From Ureaplasma miroungigenitalium (GTDB taxonomy: Bacteria; Bacillota_I; Bacilli_A; Mycoplasmatales; Mycoplasmoidaceae), in NCBI RefSeq assembly GCF_025780085.1, contig NZ_JAOXHL010000004.1:1-42676 (forward strand): DNA of 42,676 nucleotides, written 5' to 3'. The notes beneath the pieces are model-generated. The model saw nothing but the letters and a program-made list of their open reading frames with translations. It ran no database searches and was not told where the DNA came from. The first letter of the stretch is position 1. Each line of letters opens with the position of its first letter. Shown here piece after piece: positions 1 through 8,832 of this stretch. The position numbers and the translations under genes were made by a program.

Positions 1-96
1 TTCACCACTAGGTTAGTAAACTAACCTCGTTCGATTTGCATGTATTAGGCATGCCGCCAGCGTTAATCCTGAGCCAGGATCAAACTCTTAAAAATT
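1..96 (-). rRNA. rrs: 16S ribosomal RNA, 5' end only (partial)
   Basis: The reverse complement contains the universal 16S start AGAGTTTGATCCTGGCTCAG (its first base at 88), followed by the conserved stretch leading to GCATGCCTAATACATGC. Only about 96 bases are present; the rest lies beyond the left edge. The mature 5' end is estimated as about 8 bases before the AGAGTTTG motif. The gene is transcribed leftwards, away from the dnaA region, as expected for rRNA. The variable V1 stem looks like the Ureaplasma/M. penetrans group, but this is a comparison from memory. Confidence 0.97.
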
Positions 97-157
97 GACG
101 GATTCTATTTAGTTTTCAAAGATCATTACAATGTGTTTTTGTTAAACACACCATATT

Positions 158-186
158 ATTATAGTGCATATGAAAAAAAATGTCAA
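158..186 (-). promoter_or_regulatory. Consensus rRNA promoter
   Basis: On the minus strand there is a perfect -35 TTGACA (186-181), a 17-base spacer and a perfect -10 TATAAT (163-158), about 60 bases upstream of the mature 16S end. The transcribed leader (151-97) contains a small hairpin with arms TGTGTTT and AAACACA, then a CTTTGAAAACTAAATAG stretch like the antitermination/processing leader of Firmicutes rRNA operons. It is the best promoter match in the window. Confidence 0.9.
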
Positions 187-287
187 GTTATTTTTGAATT
201 TTTTTTATTTTTTATTTTTTCAGAAGTTTGACAAATTTTCTCAATTTGTGGCACTGATATAAGTATATTCCAAAATTATAAAAAAAG

Positions 288-316
288 CAAGAAAAAAACG
301 CATTTCTGCGTTTTTA
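288..316 (-). terminator. Rho-independent terminator after the membrane protein gene
   Basis: On the minus strand, AAAAACGCA, a GAAA loop and TGCGTTTTT are followed by a T run. The hairpin sits directly after the stop codon of the 317-1339 gene and separates the efp-nusB-rsmE unit from the 16S promoter. Confidence 0.8.
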
Positions 317-1339
317 TTAAAAATTGCCTGAAGACCCTTGTGTGGGTTTCTTTTCATCATCCAATGATGTTGGAGATGCTTCTTCTATTAAAACATGTGG
401 TTCACTAAAAATTTCTGTTGTCGCCTTTTGCCGGTTTTGGATTTTTTGATCAATCGGCATCAAGGCAAAGTCTGTTTTCAATTCGGCTATTAATTCGTCT
501 TCACGTTTATTAATACGTTCAAACTGATCTTTAGTTAATTCGTTCTTTTGATTAATGACAAATTTCATATAAGCATCTTGACTTGATTCCACTACATCAA
601 AATATTCAGTTCGGGGATCTAATCGATCTGCATCGAATTTGTGTTTTGTTGCATACGCTGTAATTTGGTATGTAATTCTAAAAGAAACAAAGTTATTAAA
701 ACCAACAACTGTCGTAGCTAATAGAATCACAATAACGAACACGGCAATATATGCATTCTTCTTATTTGTAAGCATTTGAATTAATAAAGTAATTTTTTCG
801 TCATTCTTTTGTAAATTGTAATAATTAGAATCAACAAAATCTAAACCTACAATTAAATAACTTAAAAATACAGTTATTAATAAAACGACGGCCATGCAAA
901 TTGAAGTTGTTAAAGAACTATGACGAACTCATTTTAAATTAATGTTTTCTTTAATCTTAGCTCGTTCGCGTTTATTTAAATAGAAATACAATAAAATTGC
1001 ACCTAAGCCAATTAGTGTGGTAAACACCGGAACAACTTGTGTAGCGATTGCACTCTTGCTAAATGATTTTAAAGATAAAAAGATGTTACCTTCTGGTTGT
1101 AAAATAATATCTTTTTGCGAATTTGATATTTTAGCAAAGGATTCTGTATACATTGCGTCACGTACATAAAATGTTGAAATTCATTTTCACTCTGCAGCAT
1201 TTAATTTATTAGCAAAGTTAGGATGTTCAGCTAAAGCGTTATTATTGGTATGCATGAAAATACCAAAACCAACAGCAATTGTAATCACAGCTAGAATACC
1301 AGCTAAAACAATTAAATAATTAATTAGTCTTTGTTTCAT
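317..1339 (-). CDS. Hypothetical four-helix membrane protein
   Basis: This is a 340-residue protein that I do not recognise. Reading through TGA codons joins three open segments into one frame starting at ATG 1339, with a good AAGGAGA ribosome site 6 bases upstream. Four hydrophobic segments are visible: about residues 5-29, 80-100, 130-155 and 183-205. They are paired around a roughly 50-residue loop (between helices 1 and 2) and a charged loop, and a hydrophilic tail of about 130 residues follows. The tail is rich in D, E and K and ends in a low-complexity Ser/Thr/Gly stretch. The start overlaps the end of rsmE by 20 bases, so it is co-transcribed with efp-nusB-rsmE and ends at the 288-316 terminator. 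No catalytic motif is visible; the function is unknown. Confidence 0.8.
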
Positions 1340-2057
1340 GTGATCTCCTTTGGAAATTTAAATATTGATCTAAAACACTGCATAAATAAACAGCGGCTGT
1401 TTCTGCACGCAAAATAGTGGGCGAAAGTTTTATACAAAAAACATTCTTATATGTTTGTAGTTGAGTAATTTCAGTATCACTAAAACCACCCTCACCACCA
1501 ATCACCACAGCTATTTTTTCTAGTTTTGTTCAATTGGTTTGTAAATCATAAATATATGTTGGTGCATTATTTTCATAAGCTACAAAAACTGCATCATACA
1601 TATTAATCTGTTCACATAAATCTTGAAAACGAACATTAGCTTGAAATGTCATTAAGTCATTGCGTTTCGCTTGGTTAGTCGCTGTTTCAATAATTTTGTG
1701 AATCCGTTCCGTTTTAATTTGTTCACAATCATATGAGCGTTGCAATATTAATTGTGCACAAGTTCGGACATTTAATTGAGTTAGCTTATTAATAGCATCC
1801 TCAAATGGTTTGGCTTTTAAACTACCCAAGAAAACATCTAAATCATATTGCCGTTGGATGTTTGTTCATAAACCAACTACCTCGGCCGTTAACGGTTTAA
1901 GATTGGTTATTTTAGCTATAAACTTTTCTTGGTTATAAAGTACGCAAACTTCTTCATATAATTTAATCCGATGAACCTTTGTAATTTTAAAGATATCATC
2001 TTCATGAAAAATAACGTTTTTTTGTTTGTCAATTTTTTTAACAAGGTATTGGTGCAT
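1320..2057 (-). CDS. rsmE: 16S rRNA (uracil1498-N3)-methyltransferase RsmE
   Basis: This 245-residue SPOUT-class methyltransferase is predicted to methylate U1498 of 16S rRNA in the assembled 30S subunit, using S-adenosylmethionine. The C-terminal knot motifs are clear: GGEGGFS at about 187-193 (family form GPEGGF) and ILRAETA at 215-221 (family form ILR.ETA). The N-terminal 70 residues match the PUA-like RNA-binding part. Two internal TGA codons are read as Trp. The start ATG lies one base after the nusB stop, and the end overlaps the downstream membrane protein gene by 20 bases, so translation is probably coupled. Length is normal for the family. Confidence 0.93.
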
Positions 2058-2058
2058 C

Positions 2059-2451
2059 TTATTCTAAAATAGCATCTAAAACTGAATTGATATATTTATA
2101 TGATTTTAAGTCACAGAAATCTTTAATAATTTCGACCGCTTCGTTAATGATCACTGATTTAGGAGTCTTTAACGTTTTTGATTCAGATAAGATTGCTAAC
2201 ATTAATGCTTGTTCAGCATAAGGCAATCTTTCTCAAACTCAACCGTCTTTTAAATGCGGTTGAATTTGTTTCACCAAAGCTTCATTATTTTCTAAATAAT
2301 ATTCAGCAGCAGGTAATCAATCCAACCCTTCACTAAACATTTGGGCTGCACGATCAAGTGCTGTTTGGTGGTCTACTTTATACATAATGTAACTATATAT
2401 AAATTGAAATAATTTAATTCTTTTTTGACGTTGAGATAATACTTGTTTCAT
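2059..2451 (-). CDS. nusB: Transcription antitermination protein NusB
   Basis: This 130-residue, all-helical protein has the NusB pattern. The N-terminus has QRQKRIKLFQFIYSY. The C-terminus contains the conserved sequence around ILSESKTLKTPKSVIINEAV, followed by KDFCDLKSYKYINSVLDAI (family form NEAVELAK.F....S..FVNGVLD). NusB with NusE/S10 binds boxA RNA and prevents premature termination in rRNA operons. Three TGA codons are read as Trp, so the gene is easily missed with the standard code. It lies 8 bases after efp and 1 base before rsmE. Confidence 0.92.
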
Positions 2452-2459
2452 AACAAACC

Positions 2460-3032
2460 TTATTCTTGTTTCGCACGTGAAACATATTGCCCGTTGGCTG
2501 TATTAATAATAACCTTTTCATTTGATTTAATAAATTGAGGTACTTGGAAATCGAAACCTGATGCTAATCAAGCACGTTTTGTAGCATTAGATACAGAGTT
2601 CCCTTGAACAGCTTCTTCAGCTTCAACAATGGTTACGACAATTTGGTCTGCTAATGAGGCACCTAATAATTCATCCTCATAACGCATGATCATAACTTCT
2701 GTACCTTCTTCAATAAAGTTTTTTTCTCATTCTAATTGTTGGTGTGGAATTGCAAATTGATCAAACGTTTCATTGTTCATAAATACGTAGTTTGCTCCAT
2801 CATCATAACTGAATGTCATTTTAACTTTTTCGACTAATGCTTGTTCTACTTTTAATCCTGTAAGAACTTCTACAGTAATTGCTCCCGTTCGTAAATTCTT
2901 CACTTTACACTTTACAATACCTTCACGCATTGCCGTTTTATTGAATGAATTTTCTATAACTTGGTAAATGTTGTCTTTGTAAAAAAATGTATGTCCTGCA
3001 CGCAAATCTTTTGCATGAATAATATTTGCCAT
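2460..3032 (-). CDS. efp: Translation elongation factor P
   Basis: This 190-residue EF-P has three beta-barrel domains and would relieve ribosome stalling at proline runs by binding next to the E site. Domain I carries the conserved KVKNLRTGA, and the C-terminal domain carries EEAVQGN and the VPQFI segment. The start is the ATG at 3032, 5-6 bases after AGGTGAT; a GTG three codons upstream would lie inside that ribosome site. The domain I loop reads NKTAMREG. Aligned without gaps on the KNLRTG segment, Met35 falls where other bacteria have the modified lysine of PGKG. First gene of the efp-nusB-rsmE unit. Confidence 0.96.
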
Positions 3033-3067
3033 AATAATCACCTATTCTAATCTTATACAATCTATTA

Positions 3068-3088
3068 TTATAACTTATAATGTTATAA
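3068..3088 (-). promoter_or_regulatory. Probable efp promoter region with inverted repeat
   Basis: TTATAAC and GTTATAA form perfect 7-base arms around TTATAAT. On the minus strand the same bases provide a TATAAT -10 about 40 bases upstream of the efp start. No good -35 is seen. The inverted repeat could be an operator or merely AT-rich coincidence. Confidence 0.4.
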
Positions 3089-3090
3089 AT

Positions 3091-3122
3091 ATAAAAAAAG
3101 ATCTTCTTGGTAGAAGATCTTT
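3091..3122 (-). terminator. Rho-independent terminator of rplJ-rplL
   Basis: AAAGATCTTCT and AGAAGATCTTT form perfect 11-base arms with a 4-base loop, followed on the minus strand by a run of seven Ts. It lies 18 bases after the rplL stop. Confidence 0.92.
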
Positions 3123-3139
3123 AATCTCGTTTATGAGTT

Positions 3140-3502
3140 TTACGCTAAAGTAACTTTTGCGCCGATTTCTTCGAATTTTTTCTTTAATTCGTTTGCTTCT
3201 TCAACTTTAACGTCTTCTTTAATTACAGAACCTACAGTTTCAGCAACTTGTTTTGCTTCCATTAAACCAAGACCTGTAATTTCACGAACTAATTTAATTA
3301 CAGCTACTTTGTTTGCTCCTGTTTCAGCTAATTTAATAGTAACTTCAGTTGGAGCTTCTTCAGCTGGTCCAGCTGCAACAGCTACTGGAGCAGCAGCTGT
3401 TACACCAAATTCTTCTTCAATAGCTTTAACTAATTCATTAAGTTCAAGCATTGACATTTCTTTAATCGCTTCAATAAATTGTGCGTTTGTTAATTTTGCC
3501 AT
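3140..3502 (-). CDS. rplL: Ribosomal protein L7/L12
   Basis: This 120-residue stalk protein binds as dimers to the C-terminus of L10 and recruits translation GTPases. The N-terminal dimerisation helices run to about residue 33, then an Ala/Pro-rich hinge ([16 protein letters not shown]), then the C-terminal domain with the conserved [20 protein letters not shown] and the terminal GAKVTLA. The length is standard. It lies 15 bases after rplJ in the same transcript and ends at a strong terminator. Confidence 0.98.
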   Translation of the reverse strand: MAKLTNAQFIEAIKEMSMLELNELVKAIEEEFGVTAAAPVAVAAGPAEEAPTEVTIKLAETGANKVAVIKLVREITGLGLMEAKQVAETVGSVIKEDVKVEEANELKKKFEEIGAKVTLA

Positions 3503-3517
3503 AAGTAAAAATACCTC

Positions 3518-4021
3518 TTAATTATTTTCTTTTTGTTCAGCTACAGCTTTAATTCCATAAAGAACATTTCTTAATGGAGCAGTTAAAACTGATAGTAACA
3601 TTGAGTAAAGGCCTTCTCGACCTGGAATTGATGCAAGAGCTGATACTTTGCTTGGTTCAGCGTAAGTATTTTCCACATATGCACCTTTAATTTTGATGAA
3701 GTTAAATTCTTTAGAAACTTCATGAACTGCTTTAATCGCAGCAATTTCATCTTCTGTCGCTACAGCGATAGCATTTGGACCTTGAATTAAACCTTCAAAT
3801 CCAACGACACCAGCTTTTTCAAAAGCACGTCTTGTAATATTGTTTTTTAAAACATATAATCGTGCATTTGATGCATGTAAAGTATTTCTTAATGCGAGTG
3901 TACTAGCGGCGTTTAGTCCTTTATATTCGAAAACGATAAATGATTTAGCGTTTTTGAATACTTCTGCCATTTGGTCGACTTGGGATTGCTTTAAAGCGAT
4001 ATTGCGTCGAATATCTGACAT
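3518..4021 (-). CDS. rplJ: Ribosomal protein L10
   Basis: This 167-residue protein anchors the L7/L12 stalk to 23S rRNA. The start matches the family (RRNIALKQSQVDQMAEVFKN, then FIVFEYKGLNA), RNTLHASNARLYVLKNN is the conserved rRNA-binding segment, and the C-terminal helix is where L12 dimers would bind. A GAGGTATATT ribosome site precedes ATG 4021. The gene has its own consensus promoter and a structured leader, so the L10-L12 complex probably represses its own synthesis, as in other Firmicutes-related bacteria. Confidence 0.97.
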   Translation of the reverse strand: MSDIRRNIALKQSQVDQMAEVFKNAKSFIVFEYKGLNAASTLALRNTLHASNARLYVLKNNITRRAFEKAGVVGFEGLIQGPNAIAVATEDEIAAIKAVHEVSKEFNFIKIKGAYVENTYAEPSKVSALASIPGREGLYSMLLSVLTAPLRNVLYGIKAVAEQKENN

Positions 4022-4039
4022 AATATACCTCTTTTAATA

Positions 4040-4122
4040 TTTATTTGCAATATGCACAGCGTTTTGCACCTGAATAACAAATTAAGTCATCTGACAGTTA
4101 TTTTCTTGGGCACATTGCAAGT
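4040..4122 (-). ncRNA. Ribosomal protein L10 leader (autoregulatory mRNA element)
   Basis: The transcribed 5' leader of rplJ-rplL folds with a long-range closing stem between TTGCAATGTGC (4120-4110) and GCATATTGCAA (4055-4045), 11 pairs including one G-U. An inner hairpin TGCAAAACGCTGTGCA lies next to it. The position, the promoter-proximal stem and the location directly upstream of rplJ match the L10-leader family that L10(L12)4 binds. The assignment rests on position and fold, not on a covariance search. Confidence 0.7.
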
Positions 4123-4125
4123 AAA

Positions 4126-4154
4126 ATTATAACATAAAAAATAATTTTTGCCAA
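4126..4154 (-). promoter_or_regulatory. Promoter of rplJ-rplL
   Basis: On the minus strand: -35 TTGGCA (4154-4149), an exact 17-base spacer and -10 TATAAT (4131-4126). The predicted start of transcription near 4120 coincides with the first arm of the leader stem. Confidence 0.85.
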
Positions 4155-4256
4155 TTTTTGATTTTCTTATATTTATATAAAGAGCGGTAGCTACAGTGCC
4201 TTTTTTCATTAATGCTTATTAAAAAAGAATATAATTTTTAAAAAATGAGGTAGCTT

Positions 4257-5033
4257 ATGAAAAAGAAATATGTCATTTTAAGCGCAACGCTCGCAAGTAT
4301 TACCGCTCTTGGTTTAATTGTTTGTTTGCCTGTGTGTTTGACCCAAATTAATAAAACAAATAAGACGCATGATCAGTATGTACCCATTACTCCGATTGAT
4401 CCGATTGGCAATAATGATGAAAAACCTGTTTATGTTGGTTTGAGTAATTCCAATGGGCGGTTAATTAAGGCTAATTCCTATGCTGATAAATACTTAAGCA
4501 TTAACAATGATACTAAATTGCACGCCAATCAGGATTACAAAATCCTTAATAACGTTCAGTTTACTTTAGCTGATAATGAATCAACAATCCTTAGAGAACT
4601 TAAATCAATTGATCCTGATATTGGTTTTATTAAACACTTTTTATTTGTGATTGTCAATGATAATAATGATCAATATGTTTCAAATCTATTAACAAAAAAT
4701 ACCACTAACTCTTACGATTTAGTTTTTCGTCCTAACAAAAGAAATGCTAGTTTAGGAAGAAGCAAAAATTACCATATTAAATATGTTGCTTTTTTAATTT
4801 CTATACCCAGCGTTGCTGAGCATGGTGTGCTATTAGAAAAATTTGTTGTTTGACCATTGCACACGCCGATTAAAATCGATCCAGATACGCAAATCATTCC
4901 GTATCAAGAAGATACTAACCCTTATAATAATAATCAATACGATTATAGTGACTATAGTACCTATGATTTTGATCGACCAACCCAAATTAAAAAAAGATTA
5001 CACATTCACGACCATAACGGTCACCACCATTAA
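4257..5033 (+). CDS. Hypothetical exported/surface protein with His-rich C-terminus
   Basis: This 258-residue protein has no family that I recognise. Residues 1-30 form a basic N-terminus plus hydrophobic segment (signal anchor). Cysteines at 23 and 27 make a lipoprotein possible, but neither fits a lipobox well. The rest is hydrophilic, Asn/Asp-rich and probably outside the cell. One TGA (4851) is read as Trp; reading through it adds 59 residues rich in Tyr, Asn and Asp and ending HDHNGHHH, a possible metal-binding tail. A GAGG site lies 6 bases before the ATG, and a TATAAT (4230-4235) upstream may be the -10. The lipoprotein gene follows after 14 bases, so both are probably one transcript, divergent from rplJ. 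Confidence 0.75.
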
Positions 5034-5047
5034 TGAGGTATAAAATC

Positions 5048-6328
5048 ATGAAAAATAAAAAACTTTGATTTTCACTTTCTAGTCTAGTTGTCTTAGCTAC
5101 TCTAACATCTGCCGTCGCAGTTTCTTGTAAAAATGAGAAGAAAGAATTAGACAAGCCAAATAATAAAGATAATGAAATAACAATCGATCCGAAACAAACT
5201 AATCCCGATCATAAAGAGGAAGTTTCCAGTGTTGAATTTGAAAAAAATTTAAGTGGCACAATTTATACTCTCTTAATTAAAAAAGATCAAACCATCACCA
5301 AAAAAGAACGTTTAGTTAAACAGTTTTTAATTTGGTTAACACCAACTGAACTAGCTCTTTTGGAACACAATCCATACATTCGACTTTACACTAACAAGCG
5401 CCAAGCAAGTATTTTAACCCATATCACTTCAGATAAAATCAAAACCAGAAATGATCGCAAATATCTTTTAATTGATTTTGAATTCCCTAAAGAAGTAATT
5501 GATGAGGTCACAAATTTAAAGCTTAGTTATCTAGGTTTTGTGAAAACGACACACAATGCTGGTCAATTAACAGTTGAAGATGAAAAAGTTTATCTAATCA
5601 ATAATCAAGGGTATGATATCAATGTCATCCCGACCACAGTAGATCAGCCCATCAGTGATGCTGATCAGCTATTGATCTATGATCGTGATATTAATCAATA
5701 TGTCCATCTACGTCAAACAAATATCCTGCCTTCTAAGTTCACAAACAATAATTTATTAATTGATTTTCACAACCCGTCCATAAAAATCATTGATCAAAAA
5801 CTAACAGCTGCCAATAATATTGAAGGATCGATTGTTTTAACTTTAAACCTGACACTAAATGATCAAAAACACACCATCGAATATAAAATAGCTAATTTAC
5901 AAACTACCCATAATGATTCTTTCATCATGCTTGATAACCAAAAAGTTCATGCTAATGAGTACATTAAAAACCCTGCAATTAAGTTTACTAAAAATGCCTC
6001 TAATCAGTTACTAGTACCGATAGAAATCAATAATTTTTACGATGGTTCAATCGATCTTTTCATTAAGAAAACACAAGCTGATTTAAAACTTTCAGCCCCT
6101 GTTGATGTTATCTTAGTCATTCGCGATGAAAATAATCAAGAATATTTTTCACAACCAAAACCTGTTAAACGTTTCGGACAAATCGATTTTGTTTTTGACG
6201 ATATAGTTTATGATCTGAATAAGCAATACACCATCGTGGCCATGGATGTCATTTTCAACGGTCACAAAACTACACATGAACCATACCGTATGGAATGTGA
6301 ACCAGCAATTATTTTACACAGCAACTAA
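5048..6328 (+). CDS. Hypothetical lipoprotein
   Basis: This 426-residue protein is a typical mollicute lipoprotein. It has a lysine-rich N-terminus, a hydrophobic stretch and a lipobox AVSC with Cys27, then a charged Lys/Glu/Asp/Asn linker and a long hydrophilic domain. The first 104 residues are only seen if a TGA (codon 7) and a later TGA (near 5337) are read as Trp. The middle (about 250-350) has alternating beta-like segments but no motif that I can name. A GAGGT site precedes the ATG. It is the second gene of a two-gene surface unit, ends at a bidirectional terminator, and lies in the opposite direction to the ribosomal and cmk genes that flank it. Confidence 0.8.
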
Positions 6329-6348
6329 ATGTATATAAATAAGACAAC

Positions 6349-6375
6349 AAAAAACAAGCCATAGCTTGTTTTTTT
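6349..6375. terminator. Bidirectional terminator between lipoprotein and cmk units
   Basis: AAAAAACAAGC, a CATA loop and GCTTGTTTTTT form an 11-base stem with A/T runs on both sides. It serves the plus-strand lipoprotein gene and the convergent minus-strand cmk transcript. Confidence 0.9.
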
Positions 6376-6384
6376 CTTTATAAA

Positions 6385-7077
6385 TTATTTTTTTAAACAA
6401 GGGATGTGTTTTTCTACAACTGTTAATAAATAGTCAACACATTGTTCAACGTTCATACCATCGTTGTAAATTTCTAACGCATCATCTGCTTTTTTTAAAG
6501 GAGCTAGCGCACGTGTCATATCAAGTTCGTCGCGTTTCTTGATTTCATCATAAATTGTTTGATAGTCTTGATTATCAATACCTTTATTTTGTTCAAGGCG
6601 TCGTTGCGCACGTGTTTCAATTTTTGTATTTAAATAAATTTTTAAATCGGCGTTAGTCAAAACCACTGTTCCAATATCTCGTCCATCCATAACCGTATTG
6701 TTCATATCAGCTAATAGACGTTGTTTGTTCGTCGCATAATTACGAATACAAACATTCTGAGCAACTTTACTAGCTAAATTAGCAACTTTGTTCTTGCGAA
6801 CAATTTCACTAATATCTTGGTCATTGTAATGCACATCATCACCATCAAACACAATTTTTTGCAGATCTAAAAAATCAGTGATTTGTTGTTCTTCAGACGC
6901 TGTCATTGTCGGTTTAATTTTTGATAATAAGTCGTGTTCGTTTAAGACATAAGCATATGTCCGATACATATTACCTGTATTAATGTACACGAAATTTAAT
7001 TTAGCAGCTAATAACTTGGCTGCTGATGATTTACCTGAACCACTCGGGCCGTCAATGGCAATTTTAATTGTAGACAT
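6385..7077 (-). CDS. cmk: Cytidylate kinase
   Basis: This 230-residue enzyme phosphorylates CMP/dCMP with ATP in pyrimidine nucleotide salvage. The P-loop IAIDGPSGSGKSSAA is at residues 6-20, FVYINTGNMYR binds the nucleotide, and DGRDIGTVV is the conserved CMP-binding segment. The final helices carry the LID arginines (KIETRAQRRLEQ). AAGGAG lies 7 bases before the ATG. It is the last gene of a three-gene unit with the PEBP-like and tail-anchored proteins; no der GTPase follows it, unlike in many Firmicutes. Confidence 0.96.
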   Translation of the reverse strand: MSTIKIAIDGPSGSGKSSAAKLLAAKLNFVYINTGNMYRTYAYVLNEHDLLSKIKPTMTASEEQQITDFLDLQKIVFDGDDVHYNDQDISEIVRKNKVANLASKVAQNVCIRNYATNKQRLLADMNNTVMDGRDIGTVVLTNADLKIYLNTKIETRAQRRLEQNKGIDNQDYQTIYDEIKKRDELDMTRALAPLKKADDALEIYNDGMNVEQCVDYLLTVVEKHIPCLKK

Positions 7078-7095
7078 TTAAACTCCTTCTTTATT

Positions 7096-7650
7096 CTAGA
7101 TCTGTTTGTATAAAACAATCATTAGAATAATACTAATAACAATTACTATACTAATTAAAACATAAACTAAAATTTCTAATCAATTTTTCTTACTAACTTG
7201 GACCTTTAAATCTTTAATAGGCACCAGCTCTTTTTTTTCTAAATTATCTACATGTTCAATTAAGATATATTGATTACTAAATTGTAATCATTCCCCTTCG
7301 ATTTTTTGGGTTTCATCAAATAATTTTTGCTCGCTAAAAATCGGGTTGATATCGTAGGGTTGGTGCAAGCATTCTAATTGTTGTAGCAATTTTTTGGTTT
7401 GTTGATCTAATTGTTCATTATATGTGTTGGCATATATCATTATTTCATGTGTGTACACACTAGGTTGGTAGGGGTCAAACAATGATGATTGAAAATGATC
7501 AATTTTTAATTCACTATAATCAAGCATTTTTTTGCCAAGTGTATTCGCTCTTAACAAAATCGCATTAGCGGCCCCGCTCATATTAGCATATAGTTTATAC
7601 CCATGATAATATTCAGCGTTTAATTGACTGCGCTTAGCTAAACTACTCAT
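7096..7650 (-). CDS. Hypothetical C-terminally anchored membrane protein
   Basis: This 184-residue protein is not recognised. It is soluble and mostly helical for about 155 residues and ends in one strong hydrophobic helix (about 158-180) followed by YKQI, so it should be anchored by its tail with the bulk in the cytoplasm. Two TGA codons are read as Trp; without them the membrane anchor is lost. Its start overlaps the end of the upstream PEBP-like gene by 8 bases (ATGAGTAG), which suggests coupled translation and possibly a physical partner. cmk follows 18 bases later. Confidence 0.75.
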
Positions 7651-8725
7651 TTACTTTATTCACTTTAATGTATTTATTCAAATACGAAACTACATGTCCG
7701 GCCATCACATCAAAAAAACCTGTGACTGATGCATCGGTCATTGTTTTATTTAATTGTTCAATTTCGCTGTCTAAGCCAAAAACGCTAATGTTTAAATAAG
7801 TTTCATTTGTTAATAGATAATTATTATCTGCAATAATCGCAAATTCATGACCGACTTTTTGGCGTTTCGATGCGTCTAAATTTAATAATTGCGGATTTGT
7901 TTGATATGAGTTAACAAATTTCAAGTGTTGTTGATTTTTTTGATTCACAATGTGTGCGTAATGAATTGTTGAAGAACCAGTTTTTGTAAATCCAATATTA
8001 CTTGTGATTAAAATTCCATAAGCTGGCGTCCCACTTAAATGAGCATCCTCTATCTTGATTGCACATTGCACTTTTTCTAATAGACGGTCTGCCATGTCTG
8101 GTGTAAAAATATTTAATCATAAGTGGTCAATTTCCACATCATGAATTAAACGAATTGGTTGATTTTTAAATAATGTTGTGGCGTAATCTTGACTTACAAT
8201 AGTTGCTTGATTGTTGTGGTTTTTTAATTGTGGAGCAACAACATAATTCATACCAACACCAATAATCCCAGCTTGGTTAATTAACTTGTCAAATTGTTCC
8301 ATATTTAAGTTTTCGATTTGTTCTGCAATATCATTAGCTAAAGCGTAAACACGGATTTCGTAGCGGTGTGATTTATTAGGTGGATAAGGCGCAACGTATC
8401 GGTTGGCACCATTATTTGTTTTATCTAAATAAAAACTAGTTGGTAGCCCTTGAACAAGGGATGTATCAGTTTGTGAAGCATTTGCTTCTAAATAATTGTT
8501 TTTAATGTTATAGGCATATCAATGCACATAACTCATGCCCACAGCGCTTGTAGCTTCATAGTCAATCATGACCACAGCATAACTAGCTGCTTGCTTGATT
8601 GATGTTCATTTTAAGGCTAGAGAGACGTGATTATCACCGATGAATTTTTCATCTAAATGATTATTCTCATTGGCACTTAAAATTTCAATTGTCATTTGTT
8701 TATATTCGTTTTGTTTAACACTCAT
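7643..8725 (-). CDS. PEBP-like (YbhB/YbcL-type) protein, probably two tandem domains
   Basis: This 360-residue cytoplasmic protein has an N-terminal half matching the phosphatidylethanolamine-binding protein family: SLALKWTSIKQAASYAVVM (residues ~32-50), then VHWYAYNI, then APYPPNKSHRYEIRVYALA. The HWY..NI, PPN..H and Y..RVYAL elements are the ligand-pocket signature. The second half ends in a segment (LNISVFGLDSEIEQLN) that looks like the end of the first domain (YEIRVYALANDIAEQIENLN), so it may be a degenerate second copy. TGA is read as Trp at several sites. Bacterial PEBPs have no agreed function. The start is ATG 8725, behind a weak AAGAAAG site. Confidence 0.75.
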
Positions 8726-8775
8726 ATTTTTTTCTTTCTTAAATCTTTTCCTAGGATACTAATCATAATTATATT

Positions 8776-8790
8776 ACTATAATATATAGT
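8776..8790. promoter_or_regulatory. Inverted repeat in divergent promoter region
   Basis: ACTATA and TATAGT are perfect arms around ATA, in the 107-base gap between the divergently transcribed PEBP-like gene and the U32 pair. TATAAT-like -10 sequences occur on both strands here. It may be an operator, or simply a symmetrical -10 shared by both directions. Confidence 0.35.
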
Positions 8791-8832
8791 GATGTAGCAA
8801 AAATACACATCTAAAAGAAGAAAAGAGTTTTT

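Noticed and set aside
3309-3521. Plus-strand Ala/Ser-rich open frame opposite rplL
   Set aside because: It is the antisense image of the Ala-rich hinge of L7/L12.
4181-4200. GTAGCTAC palindrome in the rplJ / 4257 gap
   Set aside because: The arms are short and no T run follows, so neither a terminator nor an operator can be argued.
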